Assembly: GCA_963730065.1 (NCBI GenBank) | Contig: CAVSQL010000025.1 | Span: 62,001 to 126,000 of the forward strand | DNA length: 64,000 bases | From: UBA9676 sp963730065 | GTDB taxonomy: Bacteria; Actinomycetota; Actinomycetes; Streptosporangiales; Streptosporangiaceae | Direction: 5' to 3' | Part shown: piece after piece, positions 42,998 to 54,460 of the stretch | How positions within the stretch are numbered: the first letter of the stretch is position 1 | Layout: every line of letters begins with the position of its first letter | Notes under the pieces: generated by a model | Databases searched by the model: none | What the model saw: the letters and a program-made list of their open reading frames with translations, nothing else | What the model was told of the DNA's origin: nothing | Position numbers and translations under genes: made by a program

Positions 42998-43777
42998 GTG
43001 GGAGTGCTGAGCCGAGAGGAATTTGACGCGATCGAGTTCGACGCCGCGTGCACCGGCGATCACCTGGCTGCGGCGCAGCAGATGACCTTGCTCGCCGACA
43101 CCGGGACGCAGACCCCGGCGATGCCGCGCGCCGAGGCCTACACGCGGGCCGGGGAACAGTGGCTGCTGGCCGATGAACCCGCCGCGGCCGCCAGCGGGTT
43201 CATGCGCGCCCTGGAGGACGGAGGCCCTTCCTTCGTCGATCCGCGGGCGCCGCTGGCGCGGGCGCTGTTCATGATGGACAGGACCGAGGACGCCGAGGCG
43301 CTGATACACCAGCTTGCCGCCGAGCCGCCGACCGAGCCGCGGATGTGCGACCTGGTGGCAGAGCTGCTGGCGGAGCGCGCGGATATGATCGGCGCGCTGG
43401 CCTGGGTCAACGCGGGCGTCGAGCTGTGCCTGGGCGGATCGCCCGGCCCGGTCGCCTCGGCGGGCGACGCGGATACCAGCGGGCCGGAGGCGGGATCCGC
43501 CGACGCGCAGGCGGCAGGCACCGTTGCGGTGCCGGTGCTGCCGCCCGGGGACCGGACCGAACTGAGGCTCCTGCTGAGCTTGCGGTTCCGGATCCGCAAC
43601 GACATCGGCCTGCCCGAGGACGCCTACGACCGGCTGCTCGACGAGCTCTCGTCCGAGCCGGGCGCCATCTCGGGCTTATCGGGCGAGACGACCAGTTCGT
43701 CGGCCGCCGGGTCAAGATCCACCCGGACCGTTTCCCCGTCGGCGATCTCCCCGGACAGCAGTTCCTTCGCCAGCTGA
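42998..43777 (+). CDS. Helical-repeat (TPR-like) protein, unknown function
   Basis: The protein has 259 residues if translation starts at GTG 42998 (GVLSREEFDAIEFDAACTGD), or 257 from GTG 43004. No ribosome site is evident, so it may be leaderless. Residues ~20-140 look like TPR-like helices (AYTRAGEQWLLADEPAAAASGFMRAL, split over repeats, and AELLAERADMIGALAWVNAGVE). An acidic Gly/Ser segment and RTELRLLLSLRFRIRNDIGLPEDAYDRLLDEL follow. The final ~40 residues are Ser-rich and antisense to the clpB 3' end (154-base overlap), so the natural stop may once have been earlier. No known function. Confidence 0.7.
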   Translation: MGVLSREEFDAIEFDAACTGDHLAAAQQMTLLADTGTQTPAMPRAEAYTRAGEQWLLADEPAAAASGFMRALEDGGPSFVDPRAPLARALFMMDRTEDAEALIHQLAAEPPTEPRMCDLVAELLAERADMIGALAWVNAGVELCLGGSPGPVASAGDADTSGPEAGSADAQAAGTVAVPVLPPGDRTELRLLLSLRFRIRNDIGLPEDAYDRLLDELSSEPGAISGLSGETTSSSAAGSRSTRTVSPSAISPDSSSFAS

Positions 43778-46315
43778 TCGCCGATCGCCGACTGGACCAG
43801 CCTGCGGAGCGGCCGTGCCCCGTACAGGGGGTCGAAGCCGGTCACGGCGAGCCATTCGCGGGCCGCGGGCGTGACCACGAGCGTCAGCCTGCGGTCGGCG
43901 AGCCGGCGCGCCAGCCGGGAAACCTGCAGGTCGACGATCTGTGTGAGGTCCTCGGTGGTCAGCGCGTCGAAGATGATCACATCATCGAGCCGGTTGAGGA
44001 ACTCCGGCTTGAACGTCGCCCGGACCACGCCCATCACGGCGTCCCGCTTGGCGGCCTCGTCGAGTGCCGGGTCGGCGATGTAGGCCGAGCCGAGGTTCGA
44101 GGTGAGGATCAGGATCGTGTTCCGGAAGTCCACGGTCCGGCCCTGGCCGTCGGTGAGCCGGCCATCGTCGAGCACCTGCAGCAGGATGTCGAAGACCTCC
44201 TGGTGCGCCTTCTCCACCTCGTCGAGGAGGATCACACAGTAGGGGCGCCGCCGGACGGCCTCGGTCAGCTGGCCGCCTTCCTCGTAGCCGATGTATCCGG
44301 GCGGGGCACCCACCAGCCTGGCCACCGAGTGCCGCTCGGAGTACTCGCTCATGTCGATGCGGATCATGGCCCGCTCGTCGTCGAAGAGGAACTCGGCGAG
44401 CGCCTTGGCCAGCTCGGTCTTGCCCACCCCGGTCGGCCCGAGGAACAGGAAGGAGCCCGACGGCCGGTCCGGGTCGGAGATGCCGGCCCGGGACCGGCGC
44501 ACCGCGTCCGACACGGCGGCGACCGCCCGGGACTGCCCGATCAGCCGCTTGCCGAGCTCGCTCTCCATCCGCAGCAGCTTGCCGGTCTCGCCTTCGAGCA
44601 GCGCCGGCCAGGATGCCGGTCCAGGACGAGACGACGTCCGCGACATCGTCCGGGCCGACCTCCTCCTTGACCATGGGCGCGGCGTCGCTGCCCGCACCGC
44701 TGGCCGGCGCCTGCCCGTCCGCGTCTGCGGCGCCTCCGGCCGCCGTGCCGTCGCCGGCCAGGGCCGTGGCGGCAGCGAGCTCGGCTTCCACGGCGGGTAT
44801 CTCACCGTACATGATCCGGGATGCGGCCTCGAACTCCGCGTCGCGCTGCAGCCGCTCAGCCTGCCCGCGGAGATCGTCGAGCCGCTGCTTGAGCTCGCCG
44901 ACCCGGTTCAGGCTGGCCTTCTCCCGCTCCCAGCGGGCGACCAGCGCGGTCAGCTGCTCCTGGCGGTCGGCCAGCTCGGCGCGCAGCCGCTCCAGCCGCT
45001 CCTTGCTGGCGGGGTCCGCCTCCCGCTCCAGCGCCATCTCCTCCATCTTCATCCGGTCCACACTGCGCTGCAGCTCGTCGATCTCCACCGGGCGCGAGTC
45101 GATCTCCATCCGCAGCCGGGACGCGGCCTCATCGACCAGGTCGATGGCCTTGTCCGGGAGGAAGCGGGCGGTGATGTAGCGGTCGGACAGGGTGGCGGCC
45201 GCGACCAGCGCGGCGTCGGAGATCTGGACCTTGTGGTGCGCCTCGTAGCGCCCCTTCAGGCCGCGCAGGATGGCGATCGTGTCCTCGACCGACGGCTCGC
45301 CCACGAAGACCTGCTGGAAGCGCCGCTCCAGCGCGGCGTCCTTCTCGATCCGCTCCCGGTACTCGTCCAGGGTGGTCGCGCCGATCATCCGCAGCTCGCC
45401 GCGGGCCAGCATCGGCTTGAGCATGTTGCCGGCGTCCATGGCGCCCTCGGCCGCCCCCGCGCCCACGACCGTGTGCAGCTCGTCGATGAACGTGATGACC
45501 TGGCCGTCGCTCTCCTTGATCTCGTTCAGGACCGCCTTGAGGCGCTCCTCGAACTCGCCGCGGTACTTCGAGCCCGCGACCATGGCACCCAGGTCGAGCG
45601 CGACCAGCCGCTTGCCGCGCAGCGACTCGGGCACGTCCCCGGCGACGATCCGCTGGGCCAGGCCCTCGACGACCGCGGTCTTGCCGACCCCGGGCTCGCC
45701 GATCAGGACTGGGTTGTTCTTGGTCCGGCGGGACAGCACCTGGATCACCCGCCGGATCTCGGCGTCCCGGCCGATCACCGGGTCGAGGTCACCGTCGCGC
45801 GCGCGCTGGGTGAAGTCGACGCCGTACTTCTCCAGCGCCTGGTAGGTGCCCTCCGGGTTCTCCGAGGTGACCCGGGCGTGACCCCGGACCTTCTCGAACG
45901 CCTCCAGCAGCACGTCCGGCCCGGCTCCCGCCTTGCGCAGTACCTCCGCCGCCTGGCCGCCGTCCGCGGCCAGTCCAACCAGCAGGTGCTCGGTGGAGAC
46001 GTACTCGTCCCCCAGTTCCCGCGCGCGCTTGGACGCGGTGGCGAGCGCCGCGAGCACCGGCCGCGACATGTCCGGTGCGCTCAGTGTCGTGCCGGCCGCG
46101 CGGGGGAGCTTCGCCAGCCGGTCGCTGACATCGGCGAGCACGGCGCTGGGATCGGCGCCGACCGCCCGCAGCAGCGGGTCGGCGGTACCGCCGCTTTGCT
46201 GTATGAGGGCCGCGAGCAGGTGCAGGGGGTCCACGTGCGGGTTGCCCTCAGCCGTGGCGCGCCGGACCGCGTCCGACAGCGCCTCCTGGCTCTTGCGGGT
46301 GAACTTGTCTTCCAT
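43624..46315 (-). CDS. clpB: Chaperone ClpB, frame broken once near 44600
   Basis: ClpB is the Hsp100 disaggregase that works with DnaK. The first segment starts at ATG 46315 (MEDKFTRKSQEALSD) with the Clp N-domain, Walker A GEPGVGKT and the M-domain coiled coil (LERLRAELADRQEQLTALVA). At about 44597-44606 the frame is lost: the conserved stretch following SSWTGI continues (LLEGETGKLLRMES) in another frame to the stop at 43624, with Walker A2 GPTGVGKT and GARPLRRLVQ. Two missing bases would explain it, so the intact protein would have ~897 residues. Sequencing error is the simplest explanation for such a conserved gene. A Gly/Ala-rich insertion precedes the break, and the tail is acidic/Ser-rich. 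It lies 151 bases downstream of hspR. Confidence 0.9.
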
Positions 46316-46466
46316 CAGGTTGCTTCCGGGGTCATCGAGGGTGTTGCTTCTGGAGTGTGAGATGTCGCTTGTGGGATGTGGAGTCTTGCTTGTGGGATGC
46401 CGGGTGCTGCTTCTGGGATGTCGAAGGTGAGTGGGCGGGCATCTGGCCGCTGGCTCTCATGGCGCC

Positions 46467-47105
46467 TCAGGCGGAAGGCTCAGCGGCCTGGGCGAAAGGA
46501 TCAGCGAGCCGGGCGGAAGGGTCAGCGGGTCCAGCGGCAGGCTCAGCGGGCCGGGCGACAGGGTCAGCAGCCTGGGCGGCAGGCTCAGCGGGGCGGGCGG
46601 GATCGGGACCCCGGGCCGTTCCAGCGGCGGGCAGGGCCGGTCCGGACTCGTCCGCGGCGGGCTCCGGCGCGGCATCCGGCCGCCGGGCCTGCCCGCCGGT
46701 GGGCCCGCGCACCGGCACCAGCGAGGTGCTGGCGCCGCGGCTGCGCAGCAGCCCGGCGAGGCGGGCGGCGACCGCCCGGGTCGACTCGAGCTCGGTCCGG
46801 AGCTGGGCCATCTCCGCGCTCATCTCGGCGAGGACGCTGCGGAACTGCTCCAGCTCGCTTTCCAGCTCCAGGATCCGCTTGATGCCCAAGAGGTTGACGC
46901 CCTCCTGCGACAGCCGTTGCACCTCGCGGAGCAGCAGCACGTCGCGCAGTGAGTAGCGGCGGCTGCGGCCCGCGGAACGGCCGGGCGAGACGAGGCCCAT
47001 CCGGTCGTAGGTGCGCAAGGTCTGCGGATGCAGGCCGGAGAGCTGCGCCGCCACCGAGATCACGTACACCGGTGAATCATCGGACATCTCGTAGGGGCTG
47101 CTCAT
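46467..47105 (-). CDS. hspR: MerR-family heat-shock repressor HspR
   Basis: HspR represses dnaK and clpB operons by binding HAIR repeats, with DnaK as corepressor. The protein has 212 residues from ATG 47103-47105, preceded by GGGAGGTGAAG. The MerR winged HTH (YVISVAAQLSGLHPQTLRTYD, then RMGLVSPGRSAGRSRRYSLRD) is followed by the coiled coil ILELESELEQFRSVLAEMSA. The C-terminal ~75 residues are Ala/Pro/Asp-rich and repetitive (PAEPAAQAADPVARPAEPAA), extending it beyond the usual ~140-150 residues. It is the fourth gene of the dnaK operon, 109 bases after dnaJ, with clpB 151 bases downstream. Confidence 0.95.
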   Translation of the reverse strand: MSSPYEMSDDSPVYVISVAAQLSGLHPQTLRTYDRMGLVSPGRSAGRSRRYSLRDVLLLREVQRLSQEGVNLLGIKRILELESELEQFRSVLAEMSAEMAQLRTELESTRAVAARLAGLLRSRGASTSLVPVRGPTGGQARRPDAAPEPAADESGPALPAAGTARGPDPARPAEPAAQAADPVARPAEPAAGPADPSARLADPFAQAAEPSA

Positions 47106-47133
47106 CGCTTCACCTCCCGCACCCGCGGGGCCG

Positions 47134-47185
47134 GGCGGGCCGGGTGGGGCCCGCCTGGCATGCTGGCGGGCCGGGTGGGCCCGCC
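47134..47185. repeat. Two tandem hairpins between dnaJ and hspR
   Basis: GGCGGGCC pairs with GGCCCGCC at 47134-47141/47148-47155 and again at 47165-47172/47178-47185, as two near-identical ~31-base repeats that also share GGCATGCTGGC. On the minus-strand transcript they form two strong hairpins just before the hspR ribosome site and may attenuate or process the message. Confidence 0.65.
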
Positions 47186-47214
47186 AGGCATGCTGGCTGT
47201 TACCGGTCGTCTCA

Positions 47215-48393
47215 TCACACCTGCTTCGCCCGCCGCAGCAGATCCTCGCGCGGGTCCTCACCGGCGGTCGCGTCGCGGAACTTGTCCAGCGCCTCCCTGG
47301 CCGGCCCGGTCAGCTTCTGCGGCACCTGGACCGCGACGGTGACGAGCATGTCGCCGTTGGTCCCGTCCGAGCGCCGCACGCCCTTGCCACGCACCCGGAA
47401 CGTGCGCCCGTTCGGGGTGCCCGCCGGGATGCGGACGCTGACCGGCGCGCCCCGCATGGCCGGCACCTTGACCTCGGCGCCCAGCGCCGCCTCGGGGAAG
47501 GTGACGGGCACGGTCACGGTCAGGTTGTTGCCGCTGCGCCCGAACACCGGGTGCGGGGTGACGTGGATCCGGACGTAGAGGTCACCGGCGGGACCGCCGC
47601 GCTCGCCCGGGACACCCTTGCCCTTGAGCTTGATCCGCTGCCCGTCGGCGACACCGGCCGGGATCCGCGCCTGGATCGTCCGGGTGCTCATGGCCCGCCC
47701 GCTGCCCGCGCAGGACGGGCACGGGTCGTCGACCACCAGGCCGCGGCCCCGGCACTCCTTGCACGGCTCGGAGAACGCGAAACTGCCGAGGTTCTGGCTG
47801 GTCTGCCCGGTGCCCTCACAGGTCGGGCAGACCCTGGGCACCGTGCCCGACTTCGCCCCGGTGCCGTGGCAGGTCGGGCAGGCGCCCTCACCGGCCAGGC
47901 GCAGGCTGACGGTGGTGCCGTCGATGGCGTCTCCGAACCCGAGCGTGGCTTCGGTTTCCACGTCCGCCCCACGCCGCGGCCGCGGCTGGGTCCCCCGGGC
48001 GCCCCCGCCGCCGAACATCCCGCCGAGCAGGTCGCCGAGCCGGCCGCTGCCGGCGCCGGTCGTCGTCGTCGTCCCGCCACCGAACAGGTCGCCGAGGTCG
48101 AACCCGCCGAAGCCGCCGCCGGCGCCGGCCTGGCCGGGCCGGCGGAAGCCGCCGCTGCCGAACAGCGAGCGCGCGTCGTCGTACTCCTTGCGCCGCTTCT
48201 CATCGGACAGGACGTTGTAGGCCTCGGAGATCTCCTTGAACCGCTCCTCGGCCTTGGCCTCCCCCTTGTTGGCATCCGGGTGCCACTTGCGGGCGAGCTT
48301 GCGGTACGACTTCTTGATCTCGTCCGGGGTCGCGCTCTTGGAGACACCAAGGACCTTGTAATAGTCCTTCTCCACGTAATCCTTGGTGCTCAC
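47215..48393 (-). CDS. dnaJ: Chaperone protein DnaJ
   Basis: DnaJ is the J-domain co-chaperone that stimulates DnaK. The protein has 392 residues. The J-domain (residues ~10-75) contains YYKVLGVSKSATPDEIKKSY, split here at 20, and the HPD motif in KWHPDANKG. A Gly-rich stretch follows, then four zinc-finger repeats CPTCHGTG, CPTCEGTG, CKECRGRG and CPSCAGSG, and two C-terminal client-binding beta domains. This is a complete type A DnaJ. It starts 15 bases after grpE and is followed by hspR. Confidence 0.97.
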   Translation of the reverse strand: MSTKDYVEKDYYKVLGVSKSATPDEIKKSYRKLARKWHPDANKGEAKAEERFKEISEAYNVLSDEKRRKEYDDARSLFGSGGFRRPGQAGAGGGFGGFDLGDLFGGGTTTTTGAGSGRLGDLLGGMFGGGGARGTQPRPRRGADVETEATLGFGDAIDGTTVSLRLAGEGACPTCHGTGAKSGTVPRVCPTCEGTGQTSQNLGSFAFSEPCKECRGRGLVVDDPCPSCAGSGRAMSTRTIQARIPAGVADGQRIKLKGKGVPGERGGPAGDLYVRIHVTPHPVFGRSGNNLTVTVPVTFPEAALGAEVKVPAMRGAPVSVRIPAGTPNGRTFRVRGKGVRRSDGTNGDMLVTVAVQVPQKLTGPAREALDKFRDATAGEDPREDLLRRAKQV

Positions 48394-48408
48394 TGGTATC
48401 TCCGGGCA

Positions 48409-49250
48409 TCAGTCGTTATCAGCACTTGTCTCCTGCCCGCCGGACGTGCCACCTTCTCTTCCGCCGGCCGTGCCGCCGGGCTGGTGGTGGACGCCCGGGG
48501 CGTCCGGCCCGGCAGCGGCCTCGCCGGGCCCATCGTCCGGTCCTTCGGGCCCGCCGGGCTCGGCCACGGCCACCCTCGCCGGGCGGAGGATCCGCTCCCC
48601 CACCCGGTATCCCGGCTGGAGGACCTGGACACAGGTCGGCTCGGTCACGTCGGCGGAGTAGGAGTGCATCAGCGCTTCGTGCACCTTCGGGTCGAACGGC
48701 TCGCCGCTCTCCCCGAAGCTGTCGAGCCCGAGCTTGGTGACGGCGGCTTCCAGCGATTCGGCCACCGACTTGAAACCGCCGACGAGCTCCCCGTGCTCGC
48801 GGGCGCGGCCGATGTCGTCCAGCACCGGCAGCAGCCCCGAGAGCACGTTGGCCACCGCCTGCTCCCGCACCGCCTGCCGGTCCCGCTCGACCCGCTTGCG
48901 GTAGTTGGCGTATTCGGCCGTCACCCGCTGCAGGTCGGCCGTGCGCTCGGCCAGCTGCTCCGCGGCCTTCCGGTCGGCCGGGGATTGCGCGGCCTCGCCG
49001 GCCTGGTCAGGGCCAGCGCGGCCCGGCCCCGGACGGGCACCAGGCCCGCCCGCACCGGGCGCCCCGGGGCTGGCCCCCCCGCCCGGCTTGGAAGCCGCGT
49101 GCTTGCCCCGGGGCTTGCTGGGCCCGCGGGAGGCGGAGCCCTGCTGGCCCGAGCCTCCCGGGCCGGGATCCCTGACCTGCCCAGTCGCCGGGTCGATGCG
49201 CCTGAGGTCGCGAATCACCGGTCCCCCATTGGTCTCCTCCGGTGAGTTCA

Positions 49251-49251
<1 letters not shown>
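48409..49251 (-). CDS. grpE: Nucleotide exchange factor GrpE
   Basis: GrpE releases ADP from DnaK. The protein has 280 residues from ATG 49249-49251, which overlaps the dnaK stop by one base (TAATG). The GrpE core is residues ~85-215: the long coiled coil LQRVTAEYANYRKRVERDRQ and the beta-domain signature QVLQPGYRVGERILRPARVAVAEP, here split around its Gly-Tyr-Arg. Both ends are Gly/Pro/Ser-rich low complexity, making it longer than the usual ~200-220. It is co-translated with dnaK and followed by dnaJ. Confidence 0.96.
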
Positions 49252-51110
<1,859 letters not shown>

Positions 51111-51141
51111 GTGTAGTCCTTGAGTGTGATGTGATCTGGAA

Positions 51142-51162
51142 GTTGAGCCATGTCGGCTCAAG
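51142..51162 (-). promoter_or_regulatory. HAIR operator 1 (HspR site) upstream of dnaK
   Basis: GTTGAGC-N7-GCTCAAG matches the actinobacterial HAIR pattern CTTGAGY-N7-RCTCAAG at 13 of 14 arm positions. It lies 31 bases upstream of the dnaK start. It overlaps the likely -10 (CAAACT) of a promoter whose TTGACG -35 lies at 51184-51189 on the minus strand. Confidence 0.85.
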
Positions 51163-51193
51163 TTTGCCATCGGGCCGGGCCCGCGTCAAACGA

Positions 51194-51214
51194 GTTGAGC
51201 CAGGTAAGCGCAAC
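51194..51214 (-). promoter_or_regulatory. HAIR-like operator 2 upstream of dnaK
   Basis: GTTGAGC-N7-GCGCAAC is a second, weaker HAIR-type inverted repeat (one mismatch between arms), centred 52 bases from the first. It lies just upstream of the putative -35 box, so HspR could bind cooperatively on both sides of the promoter. Confidence 0.55.
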
Positions 51215-51326
51215 TTTTATGAGCAACAACGAAGGACGCGGCAAACTTCCCGCGGCCCGGTGGTGATCATGCCGCCGTCACCGGCCACGGCGTACGCTGG
51301 CACGGAACATCCCCCGGGAGGTCCGC

Positions 51327-53600
51327 GTGGCCCTGCGCATCATCATCGGCCTGGCTCTCACCGTTGCCGCGTTCACCCTGGCGGGACGCCGGCTGTGGTG
51401 GCTGTACCGGCTCGCCCGGACCGGTCAGCCCGCACCCGAGCGTATCGCGTCGGTCCGCGCGAACCCGGGCCGGGACGTCGGGACCGAGGCCACCGAGGTG
51501 GTTGGCCAGCGCAAGCTGCTCCAGTGGACGGTGCCGGGCGTCGCCCACGCGCTGACGTTCTGGGGATTCACCGTTCTGCTGCTGACCATCCTGGAGACCT
51601 ACGGCGACCTGTTCAGCCGGAGCTTCGCCATCCCGTGGATCGGCCATTGGCCGGTGCTGGGCTTCATCGAGGACCTGTTCGCCGTCGGCGTGCTGGCCGG
51701 GATCATCACCTTCGCGGTCATCCGGCTGCGCCACAACCCCAGCCGGGAGGGCCGCGACTCCCGGTTCTCCGGCTCGCACACCAGCGCCGCCTGGTTCGTT
51801 CTGCTGGGGATCTTCCTGGTGATCGCGACCCTGCTGCTCGCCCGGGGCGCGCAGATCAACACCGGCCACTTCCCGTATGCGCACGGCGCGTTCGCGTCGC
51901 AGATCGTTGCGAACTGGCTGGCGCCGCTGGGAACGGGCGTGAACAGCGTGCTGGAGACGGTGTTCGTGCTGGCCCAGCTCGCGGTGGTGCTGGCCTTCCT
52001 GGTGTTCGTCACCTACTCCAAGCACCTGCACATCTTCCTGGCCCCGGTGAACGTGCTGTTCTCCCGCCGCCCGAACGGCCTGCGCGAGCTGCAGCCGATG
52101 CGCTCGGGCGGCAAGGTGCTCGACTTCGAGGAGGCCGACCCGGACGCCGACATCTTCGGCCGCGGCAAGATCGAGGACTTCACCTGGAAGGGCTTCCTCG
52201 ACATGGCCACCTGCACCGAGTGCGGGCGGTGCCAGTCGCAGTGCCCGGCCTGGGTGACCGGCAAGCCGCTGTCGCCCAAGATGCTCATCCTGGACCTGCG
52301 CGACCACGCGCTCGCCAAGGCGCCGTACCTGCTCGCGTCCACGGACGCCGAACGCGACGCGCTTCCCGACCAGGTCAAGCACGAAGCAGAACGGCCCCTG
52401 GTCGGTGCCCCCGATTCCGGCGGCGTGATCGACCCCGACGTGATCTGGTCGTGCACCAACTGCGGTGCCTGCGTGCACGAGTGCCCGGTCAACATCGAGC
52501 ACATCGACCACATCTCGGACCTGCGGCGGCACCAGATGCTGATCGAGTCGGCCTTCCCGATCGAGGCCGCCGGGATGCTGAAGAACCTGGAGAGCAAGGG
52601 CGACCCGTGGGGGATGGGCGCGCAGCGGCGCGGGGAATGGATCTCCGAGCTGGACTTCGAGGTGACGGTCGCCGACGGGAAGATCCCCGGCGACGTCGAG
52701 TACCTGTTCTGGGTCGGCTGCGCCGGGGCGCTGGAAGACCGCGCCCGCAAGACCACCAAGGCGATCGCCACGCTGCTGCACACGGCGGGGGTGAAGTTCG
52801 CCGTGCTCGGGCCCGCCGAGACCTGCACCGGCGATCCCGCCCGCCGGATCGGCAACGAGTTCGTGTTCTCCATGCTCGCCCAGCAGAACGTCGAGATGCT
52901 CAACGAGGCGGCGCCGCGCACCATCGTCGCGAGCTGCCCGCACTGCTTCAACGCGATCGCGAACGAGTACCCGCAACTCGGCGGGAACTACCAGGTCATC
53001 CACCACACCCAGCTGCTGGCCCGGCTGGTCGAGCAGGGGAAGCTCACCCCGGTCACCCCGATCGACGAGAAGATCACCTATCACGATCCCTGCTTCCTCG
53101 GCCGGCACAACAAGGTGTTCTCCCCGCCGCGGGAGATCATGGAGCGGGTGCCGGGCGTCCAGCCGCAGGAGATGCACCGCTGCCGCGAGCGCGGGTTCTG
53201 CTGCGGGGCGGGTGGCGCCCGGATGTGGATGGAGGAGCGGATCGGCAAGCGGATCAACATCGAGCGGATCGACGAGGCGCTGGGCACCGGCCCGGACACC
53301 ATCTCCACCGCCTGCCCGTACTGCCTGGTCATGCTGGGCGACGCGATCAGCGCCAAGAAGAGCTCCGGCGAGGCCAGCGAGTCGCTGGAAATCGTGGACG
53401 TGGCGACCCTGCTGGCCCGCTCGGTCACCCCGGCCGTCCCGCCCGCTGCGCCTGATGGGTCCGCTGCCCCCAGCGGGTCCGCTGCGCCTGCGCCTGATGG
53501 GTCCGCTGCTCCCGGCGGATCCCCTGCCCCCAGCGGGCCCACTGCGGCCGGTGGCTCCGCTCCGCCCGGCCCGCCGAGCCCGCCCGCCGCCGACAGCTGA
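51327..53600 (+). CDS. Membrane-bound (Fe-S) oxidoreductase, heterodisulfide-reductase-like
   Basis: The protein has 757 residues from a GTG at 51327 with GGGAGG upstream. Five or so N-terminal membrane helices (residues 1-~240) resemble a heme/quinone-binding NarI-like domain. Two [4Fe-4S] motifs follow (CTECGRCQSQCP and CTNCGACVHECP), then two CCG domains (ASCPHCFNAIANEYP and GFCCGAGGARMW) as in HdrD/GlpC-type proteins. It likely moves electrons between a dehydrogenase partner such as an electron-transfer flavoprotein and menaquinone, as proposed for the actinobacterial family including mycobacterial Rv0338c. The last ~70 residues are a repetitive Pro/Ser/Ala tail (APDGSAAPSG units). The electron donor is not known. 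Confidence 0.88.
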   Translation: MALRIIIGLALTVAAFTLAGRRLWWLYRLARTGQPAPERIASVRANPGRDVGTEATEVVGQRKLLQWTVPGVAHALTFWGFTVLLLTILETYGDLFSRSFAIPWIGHWPVLGFIEDLFAVGVLAGIITFAVIRLRHNPSREGRDSRFSGSHTSAAWFVLLGIFLVIATLLLARGAQINTGHFPYAHGAFASQIVANWLAPLGTGVNSVLETVFVLAQLAVVLAFLVFVTYSKHLHIFLAPVNVLFSRRPNGLRELQPMRSGGKVLDFEEADPDADIFGRGKIEDFTWKGFLDMATCTECGRCQSQCPAWVTGKPLSPKMLILDLRDHALAKAPYLLASTDAERDALPDQVKHEAERPLVGAPDSGGVIDPDVIWSCTNCGACVHECPVNIEHIDHISDLRRHQMLIESAFPIEAAGMLKNLESKGDPWGMGAQRRGEWISELDFEVTVADGKIPGDVEYLFWVGCAGALEDRARKTTKAIATLLHTAGVKFAVLGPAETCTGDPARRIGNEFVFSMLAQQNVEMLNEAAPRTIVASCPHCFNAIANEYPQLGGNYQVIHHTQLLARLVEQGKLTPVTPIDEKITYHDPCFLGRHNKVFSPPREIMERVPGVQPQEMHRCRERGFCCGAGGARMWMEERIGKRINIERIDEALGTGPDTISTACPYCLVMLGDAISAKKSSGEASESLEIVDVATLLARSVTPAVPPAAPDGSAAPSGSAAPAPDGSAAPGGSPAPSGPTAAGGSAPPGPPSPPAADS

Positions 53601-53620
53601 CCTGGCACGGTTAATCCGGC

Positions 53621-54256
53621 ATGGACACTCGGCGGGCGGAGGCGTTCAGCGACGGGGTGTTCGCGGTGGCGATCACGGTCCTGGTTTTCGACCTGCTGTC
53701 GATCGGCAGAGGCGTCCTCACGGCCGGTGTGCTCCTCCATGCCTGGCCGAACTACTTCGCCTACGTGGTCAGCTTCATCACGATCGGGATCATGTGGATG
53801 AACCACCACACGATCCTGGCCCACGTCAGACGGGTGGACCGGCCACTGCTGGTGCTCAACCTGCTGCTGCTGATGGGCATCGTCGCGATCCCGTTCCCGA
53901 CCGCGCTGGTAGCCGAGCATCTGGGCAAGATCGGGGGGGCCCCGGCCACGGTGACCTACGGCCTGGTCATGATCGCGATCTCGGCCGGCTTCGATGCCAT
54001 GTGGGTCTATGTGGTCACCCACGCGCCCTCGCTCGGGGCGGCGGTGCCGCAGGGCGCGCTCCGCCAGTCCATACCCGGCTTCACCCTGGGCGGGGCCGTC
54101 TACGTGGCGGCCACCCTGATCGCGGCGTTCTGGTCGCCGCTCGTCGCGCTGATCATCTTCGGCCTGCTGGGCGTCTACTACCTGTTCGAGCACCTGCCCG
54201 GCCCGGCCGGGGAACCCGCCACGGGGGAACCCGCCGGGGAGCCGGGCACCGACTGA
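53621..54256 (+). CDS. TMEM175-family potassium channel-like membrane protein
   Basis: The protein has 211 residues. It begins with the TMEM175 (DUF1211) signature RRAEAFSDGVFAVAITVLVF, whose FSxGxxA motif lines the pore, and has about six hydrophobic segments, including IGIMWMNHHTIL with the conserved Asn-His-His. Bacterial TMEM175 proteins assemble as tetrameric K+-permeable channels. A short acidic/Gly tail ends the protein. It starts 20 bases after the Fe-S gene stop, so they may be co-transcribed; no functional link is known. Confidence 0.88.
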   Translation: MDTRRAEAFSDGVFAVAITVLVFDLLSIGRGVLTAGVLLHAWPNYFAYVVSFITIGIMWMNHHTILAHVRRVDRPLLVLNLLLLMGIVAIPFPTALVAEHLGKIGGAPATVTYGLVMIAISAGFDAMWVYVVTHAPSLGAAVPQGALRQSIPGFTLGGAVYVAATLIAAFWSPLVALIIFGLLGVYYLFEHLPGPAGEPATGEPAGEPGTD

Positions 54257-54460
54257 GGGCCGCTCCTCCCGCGCTCTAGCCGCGCCCGGCCCGTCAGTGC
54301 AGGGGAGACGGCCGGCTGGCACGCGGCGTCCCGGACGTGGCCCTCAAGGACACCGGCTGGGGCCCGGCCAGCGTGGCGGCTTACAGCGGGTCATCAGGAA
54401 CGGGCCGTAATCTCGGCAGGGCTGGAACGGTGCTGCCCGCGGCGGGCGAAGGGAGCCGGG

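Noticed and set aside
44291..46360. 689-codon plus-strand frame opposite clpB
   Set aside because: Its sequence mirrors clpB codons (Leu/Val/Asp-rich antisense pattern) and it lacks any family motif.
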